From the NCBI GenBank assembly GCA_002441465.1, contig DJWE01000011.1:1-64000 (forward strand): a stretch of DNA of 64,000 nt. Reading direction: 5' to 3'. A program made the translations under genes and the position numbers. This document shows, in pieces, positions 16,845-24,425 of the stretch. Source of the DNA: Propionibacteriaceae bacterium UBA6238 (lineage in GTDB: Bacteria; Actinomycetota; Actinomycetes; Propionibacteriales; Propionibacteriaceae). Under the pieces are notes generated by a model. It ran no database searches, was not told the DNA's origin, and saw only the letters and a program-made list of their open reading frames with translations. Every line of letters begins with the position of its first letter. Position 1 is the stretch's first letter.

Positions 16845-17879
16845 GTGAAAACGAACGCAGCCAGCATGGGACCGGCACGGACGTGGGGGCCGTGGACCGA
16901 GGCGAAGCTGGACGCGCTGGAGAGCTACCTGCAGGGTTTCACTCGTGCCTCTGCCAGGGCGCGAGGAACGCTATACCTTGATCTCCTGAGTGGCAGCGCC
17001 TCGAATGTGCATCGCCGGACGGGCGCGCCGATCCGAAACTCGGTGGAACGGGCTCTGGCCACTAATCCCCCGTTCAGTAGAGTGGTGGCCTGTGAGCTGA
17101 ACGCCGCATCCGCTCAAGATCTTCGAACCAAGATGTGCGCGCAGTTCCCGGGAAGAGACTTCGTTGTTCTCGAAGGCGACTGCAACATCGAGGTTCCCAA
17201 GTATCTCCACGATCTCGCCAAGGATGATCCTGGATGGAGGCAGGCGCCCTCCTTTGCTTTTGTTGATCAATTCAGCGCTGAGATCTCTTGGAGCACCTTG
17301 GTCGAACTCGCGGAATTCCGAACAGCGAACTGGCAGGGGAAGCACCGAAAGACCGAGTTGTGGCTGCTCTTCGGTGACTCATTCATTCCAAGAGGGCTGT
17401 CTGGGGTCGATGGCGACCCGAGCAAGCCGGTCAAACCTGAGTACGCCGAACGTGTTGATCGGATGTACGGCGGCCAGCAGTGGAGGGACATCCTGTGCGG
17501 ACGTCAACAGGGGCTGCTCGACCGGTCGCAGTGGCGCTTGGAACTTGTGAACCTCATGCGATGGCGCCTTGAACACGATCTTGGCTACGCCAGCACCATC
17601 CCACTTGCTGTCCCCCGGGAGACCGGCCAGGTCCTGTACCACATGATCTTCGCGACAGACGAGCAGGTTGGCGATCGCATCATGACTCAGGTACTTCGCA
17701 ACGCTGATCAGGCGCTGGCACAGATGAAGCAGGACGCCAAGGTCCGGCAGCTGAACGCAGGCGATGCGTTGTTCGATATCTCGACGGAGCATCTCGCTCC
17801 CGACAAGCTAGGGACTTCGTTCAGATCGGAGCCACCGCTCTGGCCGTGGAAGCTGCCAAGCTCTCGCCTTGATAGCTGA
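16845..17879 (+). CDS. tcmP: Three-Cys-motif partner protein (TcmP), copy 1
   Basis: A 344-aa protein of the TcmP family: an N-terminal WGPWTEAKLDALESYLQGF helix, then a Rossmann-like LYLDLLSGSASN and VVACELN, an EGDCNIEV segment and SFAFVDQFS. The family is defined by its pairing with three-Cys-motif (DUF5131) proteins and is methyltransferase-like; its reaction is not established. The GTG start at 16845 follows GGGAGAGGTGAGG; ATG at 16866 is an alternative. Its partner gene begins 175 bp downstream on the same strand, and a second, different TcmP lies beyond that. Confidence 0.8.
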   Translation: MKTNAASMGPARTWGPWTEAKLDALESYLQGFTRASARARGTLYLDLLSGSASNVHRRTGAPIRNSVERALATNPPFSRVVACELNAASAQDLRTKMCAQFPGRDFVVLEGDCNIEVPKYLHDLAKDDPGWRQAPSFAFVDQFSAEISWSTLVELAEFRTANWQGKHRKTELWLLFGDSFIPRGLSGVDGDPSKPVKPEYAERVDRMYGGQQWRDILCGRQQGLLDRSQWRLELVNLMRWRLEHDLGYASTIPLAVPRETGQVLYHMIFATDEQVGDRIMTQVLRNADQALAQMKQDAKVRQLNAGDALFDISTEHLAPDKLGTSFRSEPPLWPWKLPSSRLDS

Positions 17880-18054
17880 CGGAGCCTTCGCCCTGGCGTG
17901 CGAGCGAGCGCCGCTGATGCTCGGATGGGTCGGGGGATGATGGTCGTGCTGGAGTGCGTCCTTGCTCGGGTGTGTCCTCGATGTGACAAGGTTAGGACGA
18001 CTCAGACGCGTGTCGAATCGAACAAGTATGCGAATAGACTCCTAGGATGCGGAC

Positions 18055-18828
18055 ATGTCGGACAAGAGCGCCATCGAGTGGACCGAGGCCACATGGAACC
18101 CGACCACGGGATGTGATCGGGTCTCTGCCGGCTGCGACAATTGCTACGCGCTTGCTCTCGCGAAGCGCCTGAAGGCGATGGGGAATCCGAAGTACCAGAC
18201 CGACGGAGACCATAGGACAAGTGGGCCCGGGTTCGGGGTAGCTGTGCATCCTGATGCGCTGTTGATCCCACACTCGTGGAAGCGCCCGCGGCTGGTGTTT
18301 GTCAATTCGATGAGTGACTTGTTCCATGCCAAAGTGCCGATGGAGTTCATTCAGCAGGTATTCTCCGTGATGAAGGACACTCCGCGTCACACGTATCAGA
18401 TCTTGACCAAACGGGCGCATCGGCTCGCTCGTATCGCCGATCAGCTGGACTGGCCGACAAACGTGTGGATGGGCGTCAGCGTCGAATCCGCCGATCATTT
18501 CGACCGGATCCACGACCTGGCCCGTGTCCCTGCGGCCGTACGTTTCCTGTCCTGTGAGCCGCTACTCGGGCCGCTTCCCGAAATTCCACTTGGCGGCGTC
18601 GATTGGGTTATCGCTGGAGGGGAGAGCGGGCCGAACGCGCGGCCTGTGGACGCTCATTGGATTCGTCAGTTACGGGACGACTGCGTTTCCTCCCGCACGC
18701 CGTTCTTCTTCAAACAATGGGGTGGCATTCGCGCCAAGAGCGGCGGCCGTGAACTAGACGGTCTCACTTGGGATGAGATGCCCTCACTCCTTACCGACGA
18801 ACAGTCGCCCGCTGGAGCCGACCGGTAG
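18055..18828 (+). CDS. DUF5131 three-Cys-motif protein (phage Gp37/Gp68-like)
   Basis: A 257-aa protein beginning SAIEWTEATWNPTTGC. The three cysteines C20, C27 and C30 (C-x6-C-x2-C, ending NCYA) define the family, which is thought to be radical-SAM-like and is often carried by phages. Further conserved pieces are VNSMSDLFH, YQILTKRAHR, FLSCEPLLG and WVIAGGESG. It lies between two TcmP genes: copy 1 upstream on the same strand and copy 2 converging from the right. Its 3' end overlaps copy 2 by 38 bp. These proteins are linked to mobile elements; substrate unknown. Confidence 0.88.
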   Translation: MSDKSAIEWTEATWNPTTGCDRVSAGCDNCYALALAKRLKAMGNPKYQTDGDHRTSGPGFGVAVHPDALLIPHSWKRPRLVFVNSMSDLFHAKVPMEFIQQVFSVMKDTPRHTYQILTKRAHRLARIADQLDWPTNVWMGVSVESADHFDRIHDLARVPAAVRFLSCEPLLGPLPEIPLGGVDWVIAGGESGPNARPVDAHWIRQLRDDCVSSRTPFFFKQWGGIRAKSGGRELDGLTWDEMPSLLTDEQSPAGADR

Positions 18829-19933
18829 GGACCTCGCCCACCACCCCTTGGCCGTTGAGGCGTTTGAGTGCTGACCGAATGTGCTTCTCGCGCGCAAGCC
18901 CAAGCGTTCGACCCATGACCTCCCCCAGCCTCTCCTGGATGACCAGGACGTCGGCCGCTCCGAGAAGCCGCTCAATGTTGTCCGCGATCTCCAGAACCCA
19001 GGCGTCCTCGTTGTCATCGAAGTCGAGACCTCGCAACTGGCCTTGCCCGCCCATCGCGAGTTCTCGCTTGTCGACGAGCCACTGTCGCCAGTCTCTGCGA
19101 GCGAAGGACATTGCTTCGGACATCTCCCACAGGCCGTCTGGGTGGCGCGTGAAGAGGATCAGTTCGTACACCGGCTCAGCTTCCAGAGAGTCGGCGACAG
19201 CGACGGTGATGAAACCCCCGTATCCCGCGGCCGCGGCGATTCGCCTCGCATAGCCCAGGAGGATCTGGTTGACCCAGCCTTGGGCCTCATCTACCGCCAG
19301 TTGACGCCACCAGGCGCCTCCAAGAGCCGAGTCGAGGGCCTCGAGCTGGGCGTCCTTGGCGCGATACTCCTTGTCCGACTTCGCAACACCCGAGATCCGG
19401 CGAATCGCTTCGTAGGAGAAGTTGAGAAGCAGCTCAGTCCTCGGCTGAAGCCGGGCCGACCGTCCGCGCACTTCGCGCGCCTTGAGGATGTGGACGACCC
19501 GATCGAAAGAGACCGTCAGGCCATAGGGGTCGAGGAACACGAACAGTGGGAGTTCACCGGCGGAGGCGAGCACGCTGTCGATGTGCTGTTCGATCGGGCC
19601 GGGGAGAACGTCATAGGTCCTCGGGTCAACCTGCTTGTCCTCGAGCATCTGCCTGAGTCGCGCGCAGTACTTGGCGTCCTTCTCGCTGAACACCGTGTGG
19701 ACAGATCGCAGTTGTGCCATCGCTACCGCCGTATCAACGAGGATCTCGGGTGACCCTGGCTGGTCGTCCTCGTACCGTCCAGGGCCTGAGTAGGCGTCGT
19801 ACAGGATCACCCTCTTCCCCTGTGATGTAGAACCCACCTTGCCCACCCATACCGGTATGTAGCTCTTTAACAACCTGTGCTTGTAGATGGCTGCCGCTTG
19901 AGGGGACAGAAAGAAGCTCTTGTTGTTGCTCAT
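18791..19933 (-). CDS. tcmP: Three-Cys-motif partner protein (TcmP), copy 2
   Basis: A 380-aa protein starting at ATG 19933 (SNNKSFFLSPQAA). It carries family features ILYDAYSGPGRY, FSEKDAKYCARL and PLFVFLDPYGL, and a C-terminal helical domain that may be winged-helix (EVMGRTLGLAREKHIRSAL). It is clearly a different subfamily from the TcmP at 16845-17879. The frame stays open a long way upstream, but that part runs through the insertion sequence and is not protein-like, so I start at 19933. It converges on the DUF5131 gene with a 38-bp overlap. Function unknown. Confidence 0.83.
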   Translation of the reverse strand: MSNNKSFFLSPQAAAIYKHRLLKSYIPVWVGKVGSTSQGKRVILYDAYSGPGRYEDDQPGSPEILVDTAVAMAQLRSVHTVFSEKDAKYCARLRQMLEDKQVDPRTYDVLPGPIEQHIDSVLASAGELPLFVFLDPYGLTVSFDRVVHILKAREVRGRSARLQPRTELLLNFSYEAIRRISGVAKSDKEYRAKDAQLEALDSALGGAWWRQLAVDEAQGWVNQILLGYARRIAAAAGYGGFITVAVADSLEAEPVYELILFTRHPDGLWEMSEAMSFARRDWRQWLVDKRELAMGGQGQLRGLDFDDNEDAWVLEIADNIERLLGAADVLVIQERLGEVMGRTLGLAREKHIRSALKRLNGQGVVGEVPTGRLQRATVRR

Positions 19934-20178
19934 GCCTTGGGTTCCTCGATGAAGGGCTGCTCTCAGGGTAATGGCGCCGGGGCTCCAGAGTGTGCAGATG
20001 CCCCTCTCCGCACGGGAGCACTCGCGACGAGCCGCGCTCGAGGGGGAGAGCGCTGACACCTTTGTTGCATGAGGCCGTCTAGGGTTGCGCGCATCCGCTC
20101 TTCGCAACCACCCCAGCAGCGGCGCCAGGATCTGCGCTCCGCGTGCCAGGCCGATCGACGGTCCGTGGCGGCCGTTCG
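19934..20178. other. Non-coding gap left of the IS21 element
   Basis: This 245-bp stretch precedes TcmP copy 2 (minus strand) and must include its promoter. It ends in GTTCG at 20174-20178, the left copy of the IS target duplication. I see no gene; short open frames here look random. Confidence 0.5.
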
Positions 20179-20230
20179 TGTCAACGCCGGTCGAATTTTG
20201 ACCCCTTATCGCCGGTTGAATGTTGACCCC
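20179..20230. repeat. Left terminal repeats of the IS21 element
   Basis: Two tandem copies of the end sequence: CGCCGGTCGAATTTTGACCC within 20184-20205 and CGCCGGTTGAATGTTGACCC at 20210-20229, separated by CTTAT-like spacer. Tandem end copies are the usual IstA binding sites. Confidence 0.85.
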
Positions 20231-20238
20231 CTGCGGGG

Positions 20239-21033
20239 TTAGTCCTCGCTGGTGGTGACGGGGGTGACGCGGCCGAGGTCGCGGTCTTTGAGCCGGTAGC
20301 TGTCGCCTTTGAGACCGATGATTTCGGCGTGGTGGACGAGCCGGTCGATCATTGCGGCGGCGACCACGTCGTCGCCGAACACCTCGCCCCAGCGGCCGAA
20401 CGGCTTGTTGGACGTGACGATCAGGGAGGCGCGTTCGTAGCGGTTGGAGACGAGCTGGAAGAACAGGTTCGCTGCTTCGGGTTCGAAGGGGATGTAGCCG
20501 ACCTCGTCGACCACGAGGAGTGGGTAGCGGCCGAGCCGGACGAGTTCGTCTTGGAGCCGGCCGGTGTGGTGGGCAGCGGCGAGCCGGTCGACCCAGCCGC
20601 TGGCGGTGTTGAACAGGACCCGGTGGCCGGCTTGGCAAGCGCGGATCGCGAGCCCGGTGGCGAGGTGGGTTTTGCCGGTGCCGGGCGGTCCGAGGAAGAC
20701 GACGTTCTCCTTCGCGGTGACGAAGTCGAGGGTGCCGAGGTGGGCGATCAGGTCGCGTTTGAGGCCGCGGGCGTGGTCGAAGTCGAACTCCTCCAAGCTC
20801 TTGCGGGCGGGGAACCGGGCGGCCCGGATCCGGCCCTCGCCGCCGTGGGCATCCCTCGCAGCGACCTCGCGTTGCAGGCATGCGGCCAGGTACTCCTGGT
20901 GGGTCCAGGACTCCGCCCTGGCCCGTTCGGCGAGCCGGCCGGCGGCATCGCGCAGCGAGGGTGCCTTGAGGGCGCGGGTGAGGTAGGCGATCTCGCCGGT
21001 GAGGTCTCGTTCGGTCTTGGTGGTGGCCATCAT
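20239..21033 (-). CDS. istB: IS21-family helper ATPase IstB
   Basis: A 264-aa AAA+ ATPase assisting IstA in transposition. Walker A is LGPPGTGKTHLA, Walker B is LLVVDEVGYI, and the sensor region reads LIVTSNKPFGRW; the C-terminus ends in the standard YRLKDRD segment. Full family length. The start overlaps the istA stop (ATGA at 21030-21033), so translation is coupled. It belongs to the element at 20179-22358 and has no part in the surrounding defence genes. Confidence 0.95.
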   Translation of the reverse strand: MMATTKTERDLTGEIAYLTRALKAPSLRDAAGRLAERARAESWTHQEYLAACLQREVAARDAHGGEGRIRAARFPARKSLEEFDFDHARGLKRDLIAHLGTLDFVTAKENVVFLGPPGTGKTHLATGLAIRACQAGHRVLFNTASGWVDRLAAAHHTGRLQDELVRLGRYPLLVVDEVGYIPFEPEAANLFFQLVSNRYERASLIVTSNKPFGRWGEVFGDDVVAAAMIDRLVHHAEIIGLKGDSYRLKDRDLGRVTPVTTSED

Positions 21034-22262
21034 GCGGCCCCGCCGTCGTCGAGCAGGCTGTCGTACACACTGAGGTTGCGTTGCTCCACCTCGGCATCAG
21101 CGACGGGCCGTAGCGCGGCTGTCCGGGCTCGGCGCAGCTGGTGGCCGGCGGCGGCATGGGCTGGGTCGGTGATGGTTTGGTGTTTGCACCAGAGGCGTTC
21201 GTGGTCGGCTACGAGCCGGCCCTCGCACAGCGCCTGGACCCGGTGCAGGTCGACCACGATCTCGATCCGGCGGCCGATCACCGCCGGATGCACCGAGTAG
21301 TCGTTGGAGTCGATCCGCACGTAGTGATCCCTCGCGAGCCGGGTCGAGGCCCGCCAGCCGACCGTCGGAGGCACTGGTGGCAGCGGCACCATCGCTTGGG
21401 TGTCGGCCGTGATCCGATCGGTCGGGGCGCAGCCCAACGCGCGGCGCCTGCGGGTGTTCACCACCTGCAGCCAGTCGTGGAGTTGGGTGTTGAAGTCGGC
21501 CGGGCCGGTGAAGCTGCGACCGGGCAGGAACGAGCGCTCAAGGTGGTCATGACAGCGTTCGATCAGCCCTTTGGCTTCCGGGTCGGCCGGCCGGCACACG
21601 ATCACCTTCACCCCGAGCGTGCCGCGGAACGCCTGACACTCCTCGGTCAGCTCGGGCTTGCCTGCCCGCCACCGGCCGATCGCGCCTTCGCCGTCCCACA
21701 CCAGCACCCTCGGGGTCGCACCAAGAGCGTCGATCAGCTGCCACCAGCCGGCGAACAGGTCGTACTTGACCCTGGAAGGAACCAGGACCGCGGACAGCCA
21801 ACGCGAGTAGCCGGTGACCATGGTCAGCACCGGCGACTCTGTCGGTCGACGCACTTGGCCGAACCCCACGGGCAGCTGGATCGGTGGGAACCAGAAGTCG
21901 CACTGGGCGATCTCCCCGGCGTCATAGGTGGTCCGCGAGGCCGGGTCCGGCGGCAGGTACGCCGGCCGCAACTCCGCGACCCGCTGCTTCAGCACGGTGA
22001 TCCCGCGCGTCCAGCCGATCCGCTCCGCGATCACCGTCGCCGGCATCGTCGGCACCTCCGCCAACAGTTCACGGATCCGCGGCTCGAACACGTCCACCGC
22101 CGACCCGGCCGGTGGCCGCTCGTACCTGGGCGGCCCGTCCGACCCGATCGCCGACCTCACCGTGTTCCTCGAGATCCTCAACCGGCGAGCGATCGCCTTG
22201 ATCGCCATCCCCTCCGCACGGTGCAACCGGCGGATCTCAGCCCAGTCCTCCACGCTCAACAC
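21030..22262 (-). CDS. istA: IS21-family transposase IstA
   Basis: A 410-aa DDE transposase. The N-terminal helix-turn-helix reads AEIRRLHRAEGMAIKAIARR with RISRNTVRSAI. The catalytic core shows the acidic residues in GEIAQCDFWF, LVWDGEGAIG and AEAKGLIERCHDHLE-like context (here DPEAKGLIERC), followed by a C-terminal domain. Length is normal for the family and no frameshift is visible. An inverted repeat at 22276-22295 lies just upstream of its start. Confidence 0.95.
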   Translation of the reverse strand: MLSVEDWAEIRRLHRAEGMAIKAIARRLRISRNTVRSAIGSDGPPRYERPPAGSAVDVFEPRIRELLAEVPTMPATVIAERIGWTRGITVLKQRVAELRPAYLPPDPASRTTYDAGEIAQCDFWFPPIQLPVGFGQVRRPTESPVLTMVTGYSRWLSAVLVPSRVKYDLFAGWWQLIDALGATPRVLVWDGEGAIGRWRAGKPELTEECQAFRGTLGVKVIVCRPADPEAKGLIERCHDHLERSFLPGRSFTGPADFNTQLHDWLQVVNTRRRRALGCAPTDRITADTQAMVPLPPVPPTVGWRASTRLARDHYVRIDSNDYSVHPAVIGRRIEIVVDLHRVQALCEGRLVADHERLWCKHQTITDPAHAAAGHQLRRARTAALRPVADAEVEQRNLSVYDSLLDDGGAA

Positions 22263-22275
22263 TCCCCACGACCCC

Positions 22276-22295
22276 CTCGACTCGGATGAGTCGAG
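22276..22295. repeat. Hairpin upstream of istA
   Basis: Perfect 8-bp inverted repeat CTCGACTC-GGAT-GAGTCGAG between the IS right end and the istA start. It could be a regulatory hairpin that limits outside transcription into the transposase genes, or an operator. Confidence 0.5.
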
Positions 22296-22306
22296 AGTCA
22301 GCCACG

Positions 22307-22358
22307 GGGGTCAAGATTCGAGCGGCGACACAGGGTCAGCATTCAACCGGCGCCGACA
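22307..22358. repeat. Right terminal repeats of the IS21 element
   Basis: Outer copy 22333-22358 ending GGCGCCGACA, and an inner copy at about 22307-22327 (GGGGTCAAGATTCGAGCGGC), both inverted relative to the left end repeats. Confidence 0.82.
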
Positions 22359-22575
22359 GTTCGGGGCTTCTGCGTTGAGCACTGCTGGGTTTGGTGGTGA
22401 ACTGGTCGGACCGGCCGTTGACCCACGATTGCTGGCTTCGAACGCTGGCATTGCCTCGCCATCCCGGAACCCCAACAACTGGTGATGGCCCTAACCTGTG
22501 CGGGCAAGACCGGGACGACCAGCCCGACTGATACTCGTCCACCGCTGGATCCCAGAGCGGGTGGAGCCGGGACGT
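22359..22575. other. Non-coding stretch between IS21 and integrase
   Basis: 217 bp beginning with the right GTTCG duplication. No convincing gene on either strand. It presumably continued from the sequence left of 20178 before the IS insertion. Confidence 0.5.
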
Positions 22576-23898
22576 TCAACTGCTCTCACGCGGTTTGGCT
22601 AGCCCTGACATCCGGGCAGACAGACGTTCGGCGATGAGTTGGTCGCGGTCGGCGGCTGTGTGCTGGTAGACCAACGCCGCCTTGGGGGTGGTGTGGCCGA
22701 GCCTGTCCATCAGCTCCTTGAGTGTGGCTCCCGACTGGGCGGCCATCGTCGCTCCGGTGTGGCGCAGATCGTGGAAGCGCAGGTTCGGCCTGCCAGCGGC
22801 GATCCGGGACTTGTTCCACCAGTTGCCGAAGGTTCGGTGGTGCAGCGGGTTGCCTGTACCGGACGGGAAGAGGAGCCCCATCCGCCCAGGCTGGGTGTAG
22901 AGCGCCAGGTGCGTCTCCAAGTCGGGAATCAACGCCGGTGGGACGTGTACCTCGCGTGCACCGGCGGCGGTCTTCGGGGTGTCGATGACGGCATGACCTT
23001 CGATGTGCTGGACGGATCGGCGGACGTGCAGGACGCCGACCACGACCGGCGTCCCGTCCTCGGCCTTGCCGTGGGTGATGCTGACGTCGCCGCGTCGCAG
23101 CTCGAGGACCTCGCCGATGCGGAGGGTGCACCAGACGCCGAGGAGGACGGCAAGCCGGTAGCGCTCGGGCATCGCCTCGTGCAGCTTGGCGAGCTGCTCG
23201 CTGGTGACCATCTCGACGCGGTGCTTCACTGGCGCCTTGCCGGCGCCCTTGATCCGGCAGGGGTTGGCCGGGATGCGTTCGTCCTCGACGGCAGTGGTCA
23301 GGATCGTCCGCAACAGGGCGTAAGCCGATGCCTGCTCGGTGGGCGTCTTGGCGAAGGTGCGGTACCAGGCCAGGACATCCTCCTTGGTGATGTCCTTGAG
23401 TTCGGTGTCCCCGAAGGTCGGGTAGATCTTCGCCTTCAGTAGACGCCGGTAGTCGGCTTGAGAGCGGGCCTTCAGCGGCTGACCGTTGCGGTTGTGGCGG
23501 TTCTGGACCCAGGGGTCGGCGTATTCGCGCAGCGTGAGGGCAGCAGCCTTGGCGCGCCGCTCGGCGTCGCGGGCTGCGTCCTCGCGGGCCAAGGGGGAGG
23601 TCCATTCGTCCAGGTCGATGAGGCGCCGCTCCTTGGCGAGCCACAGCTCGGCGTCGACCTTGGCCATGAACACGGTCGGGGCGTAGTGGCGCTGGTCGTC
23701 GGGGCCGACGTAGCTGGCGTGGTACCCGCTGCGGAGCTTCTTGATCGCTCCCCAGGTCCGACGCTTCTGCTCCCCCATATGCTGGTAGCAGTAGCCGTTC
23801 GCCTTCTTGCTCTTCGCTGCAGTGAGTCCACACCGAGAGCCGTCGGCCTTGATCATTCGGCACCTCGTGCCGGGGTCCTTCGGCACTCCTCGTGGCAC
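22576..23898 (-). CDS. int: Tyrosine recombinase (integrase) with N-terminal Cys/His motif
   Basis: A 440-aa phage-type integrase. The catalytic domain shows the first Arg in TLRIGEVLELRRGDV, the H-x-x-R motif in FHDLRHTGATMAAQSG, the second His in RLGHTTPKAALVYQHT and the nucleophile Tyr in VYQHT. Residues about 110-200 are the SAM-like core-binding domain (LTLREYADPWVQNR, DITKEDVLAWYRTF). Unusually, residues 12-42 contain C-x7-C-x14-C-x2-H-like spacing (CRMIKADGSRC ... GYCYQH), a possible zinc finger. The gene lies about 160 bp from a tRNA-Ser 3' end, the expected attachment site. It most likely integrates and excises the element to its left. Confidence 0.95.
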   Translation of the reverse strand: MPRGVPKDPGTRCRMIKADGSRCGLTAAKSKKANGYCYQHMGEQKRRTWGAIKKLRSGYHASYVGPDDQRHYAPTVFMAKVDAELWLAKERRLIDLDEWTSPLAREDAARDAERRAKAAALTLREYADPWVQNRHNRNGQPLKARSQADYRRLLKAKIYPTFGDTELKDITKEDVLAWYRTFAKTPTEQASAYALLRTILTTAVEDERIPANPCRIKGAGKAPVKHRVEMVTSEQLAKLHEAMPERYRLAVLLGVWCTLRIGEVLELRRGDVSITHGKAEDGTPVVVGVLHVRRSVQHIEGHAVIDTPKTAAGAREVHVPPALIPDLETHLALYTQPGRMGLLFPSGTGNPLHHRTFGNWWNKSRIAAGRPNLRFHDLRHTGATMAAQSGATLKELMDRLGHTTPKAALVYQHTAADRDQLIAERLSARMSGLAKPRESS

Positions 23899-24054
23899 GT
23901 TGACCTCCCGGATTCCGTTCCCTTAGCGTTCCCTTAGCAGTCCGGAAACAGCCTACTTCGGCCCACTTCGTGACTCCAAGGATGAGCCCAACCAAGTACT
24001 AAAATGCCTAGTCAGCGAGCCGCAAACCGCCTCAATCGGGCTAGCTGGCGCAGA

Positions 24055-24092
24055 CCCCGTACTCACGAGTTCGAATCTCGTATCCTCCGCCA
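24055..24092 (+). repeat. att: Attachment site: 3' end of a tRNA-Ser gene
   Basis: The segment contains a T-arm (ACGAG-TTCGAAT-CTCGT) and the acceptor strand ATCCTCCG followed by CCA (24090-24092), matching the 3' end of an actinobacterial tRNA-Ser. The matching 5' half (an acceptor strand beginning GGAGGAT, D-arm, anticodon) is not found upstream, so this is a fragment. Integration at tRNA 3' ends leaves such a fragment at one junction. Read left to right, the fragment orientation places the element on its left and the former chromosomal or next-element side on its right. Confidence 0.8.
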
Positions 24093-24100
24093 CTCGCAAA

Positions 24101-24137
24101 CCGGCTCCGACTAGGCTAAACAGCCTGTTGGAGCCGG
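24101..24137 (+). terminator. Hairpin after the tRNA-Ser fragment
   Basis: Inverted repeat: CCGGCTCC ... AGGCT, loop AAAC, AGCCT ... GGAGCCGG. It starts nine bases after the CCA and is followed by two GCTTTTA-like stretches. It is likely a transcription terminator of the original tRNA gene, or of a tandem element copy. Confidence 0.55.
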
Positions 24138-24190
24138 TCGCGTTTCGGGCCCGTGCTTTTATCGTGCTTTTAGAGTCAGCATGATGGTCG

Positions 24191-24322
24191 CCCGCGGACA
24201 GTGAGGCGACCGCAACTGCTCATGTCTGGGGAGCTGGCGCGGTGCGATCTCCCTTGCCCGCGGACAGTGAGGCGACCGCAACTGCTCATGTCTGGGGAGC
24301 TGGCGCGGTGCGATCTCCCTTG
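24191..24322. repeat. 66-bp tandem direct repeat (two copies)
   Basis: Two consecutive, apparently identical 66-bp units, 24191-24256 and 24257-24322, each beginning CCCGCGGACAGTGAGGCGAC; a third copy starts with CTCGCGGG and stops. As 66 is a multiple of three, frames stay open through it, but the translations are repetitive and not protein-like. Its place near the attachment site could reflect recombinase or replication protein binding, or simple slippage. Confidence 0.8.
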
Positions 24323-24425
24323 CTCGCGGGCGCGGCAATTGCCGACTGGTGCCGACGCCCTTCAGTCTGGAACCGACCCCCGCATGAAACGAGCAGTGGC
24401 TTCCCGGCAGGATGCTTCACGGCAG

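Larger units (their letters stand above)
20179..22358 (-). mobile_element. Complete IS21-family insertion sequence
   Basis: A 2180-bp element with istA and istB on the minus strand. The ends are imperfect inverted repeats: left TGTCAACGCCGGTCGAATTT, right (reverse complement) TGTCGGCGCCGGTTGAATGC, each continuing to TGACCC. An internal extra copy of the end sequence lies at each side (20210-20230 and about 22307-22327), the multiple terminal transposase sites typical of IS21. A perfect 5-bp duplication GTTCG flanks it (20174-20178 and 22359-22363). Both genes are intact, so it may be active and the insertion recent. Confidence 0.93.
24093..24425. other. Gap between att site and OLD nuclease
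   Basis: 333 bp holding only the hairpin at 24101-24137 and the 66-bp repeats. No credible gene. It marks the junction between the left element and the DNA to the right. Confidence 0.5.

Noticed and set aside
16675..16878. 67-codon minus-strand frame in the helicase/TcmP gap
   Set aside because: It overlaps the TcmP start, has no ribosome site and does not resemble a known protein.
19934..21157. Very long minus-strand open frame joining TcmP copy 2 to sequence inside the IS21 element (788 codons)
   Set aside because: The upstream 400 codons are Arg/Pro-rich, run out of frame through istB and cross the IS end; only the part from ATG 19933 is protein-like.
24020..24092. Complete tRNA-Ser gene
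   Set aside because: Only the T-arm and acceptor 3' strand with CCA are present; no matching 5' acceptor strand, D-arm or anticodon arm precedes them.
24191..24322. CRISPR array
   Set aside because: Units are tandem 66-mers without variable spacers, and no cas genes other than a Cas4-like nuclease 33 kb away are present.
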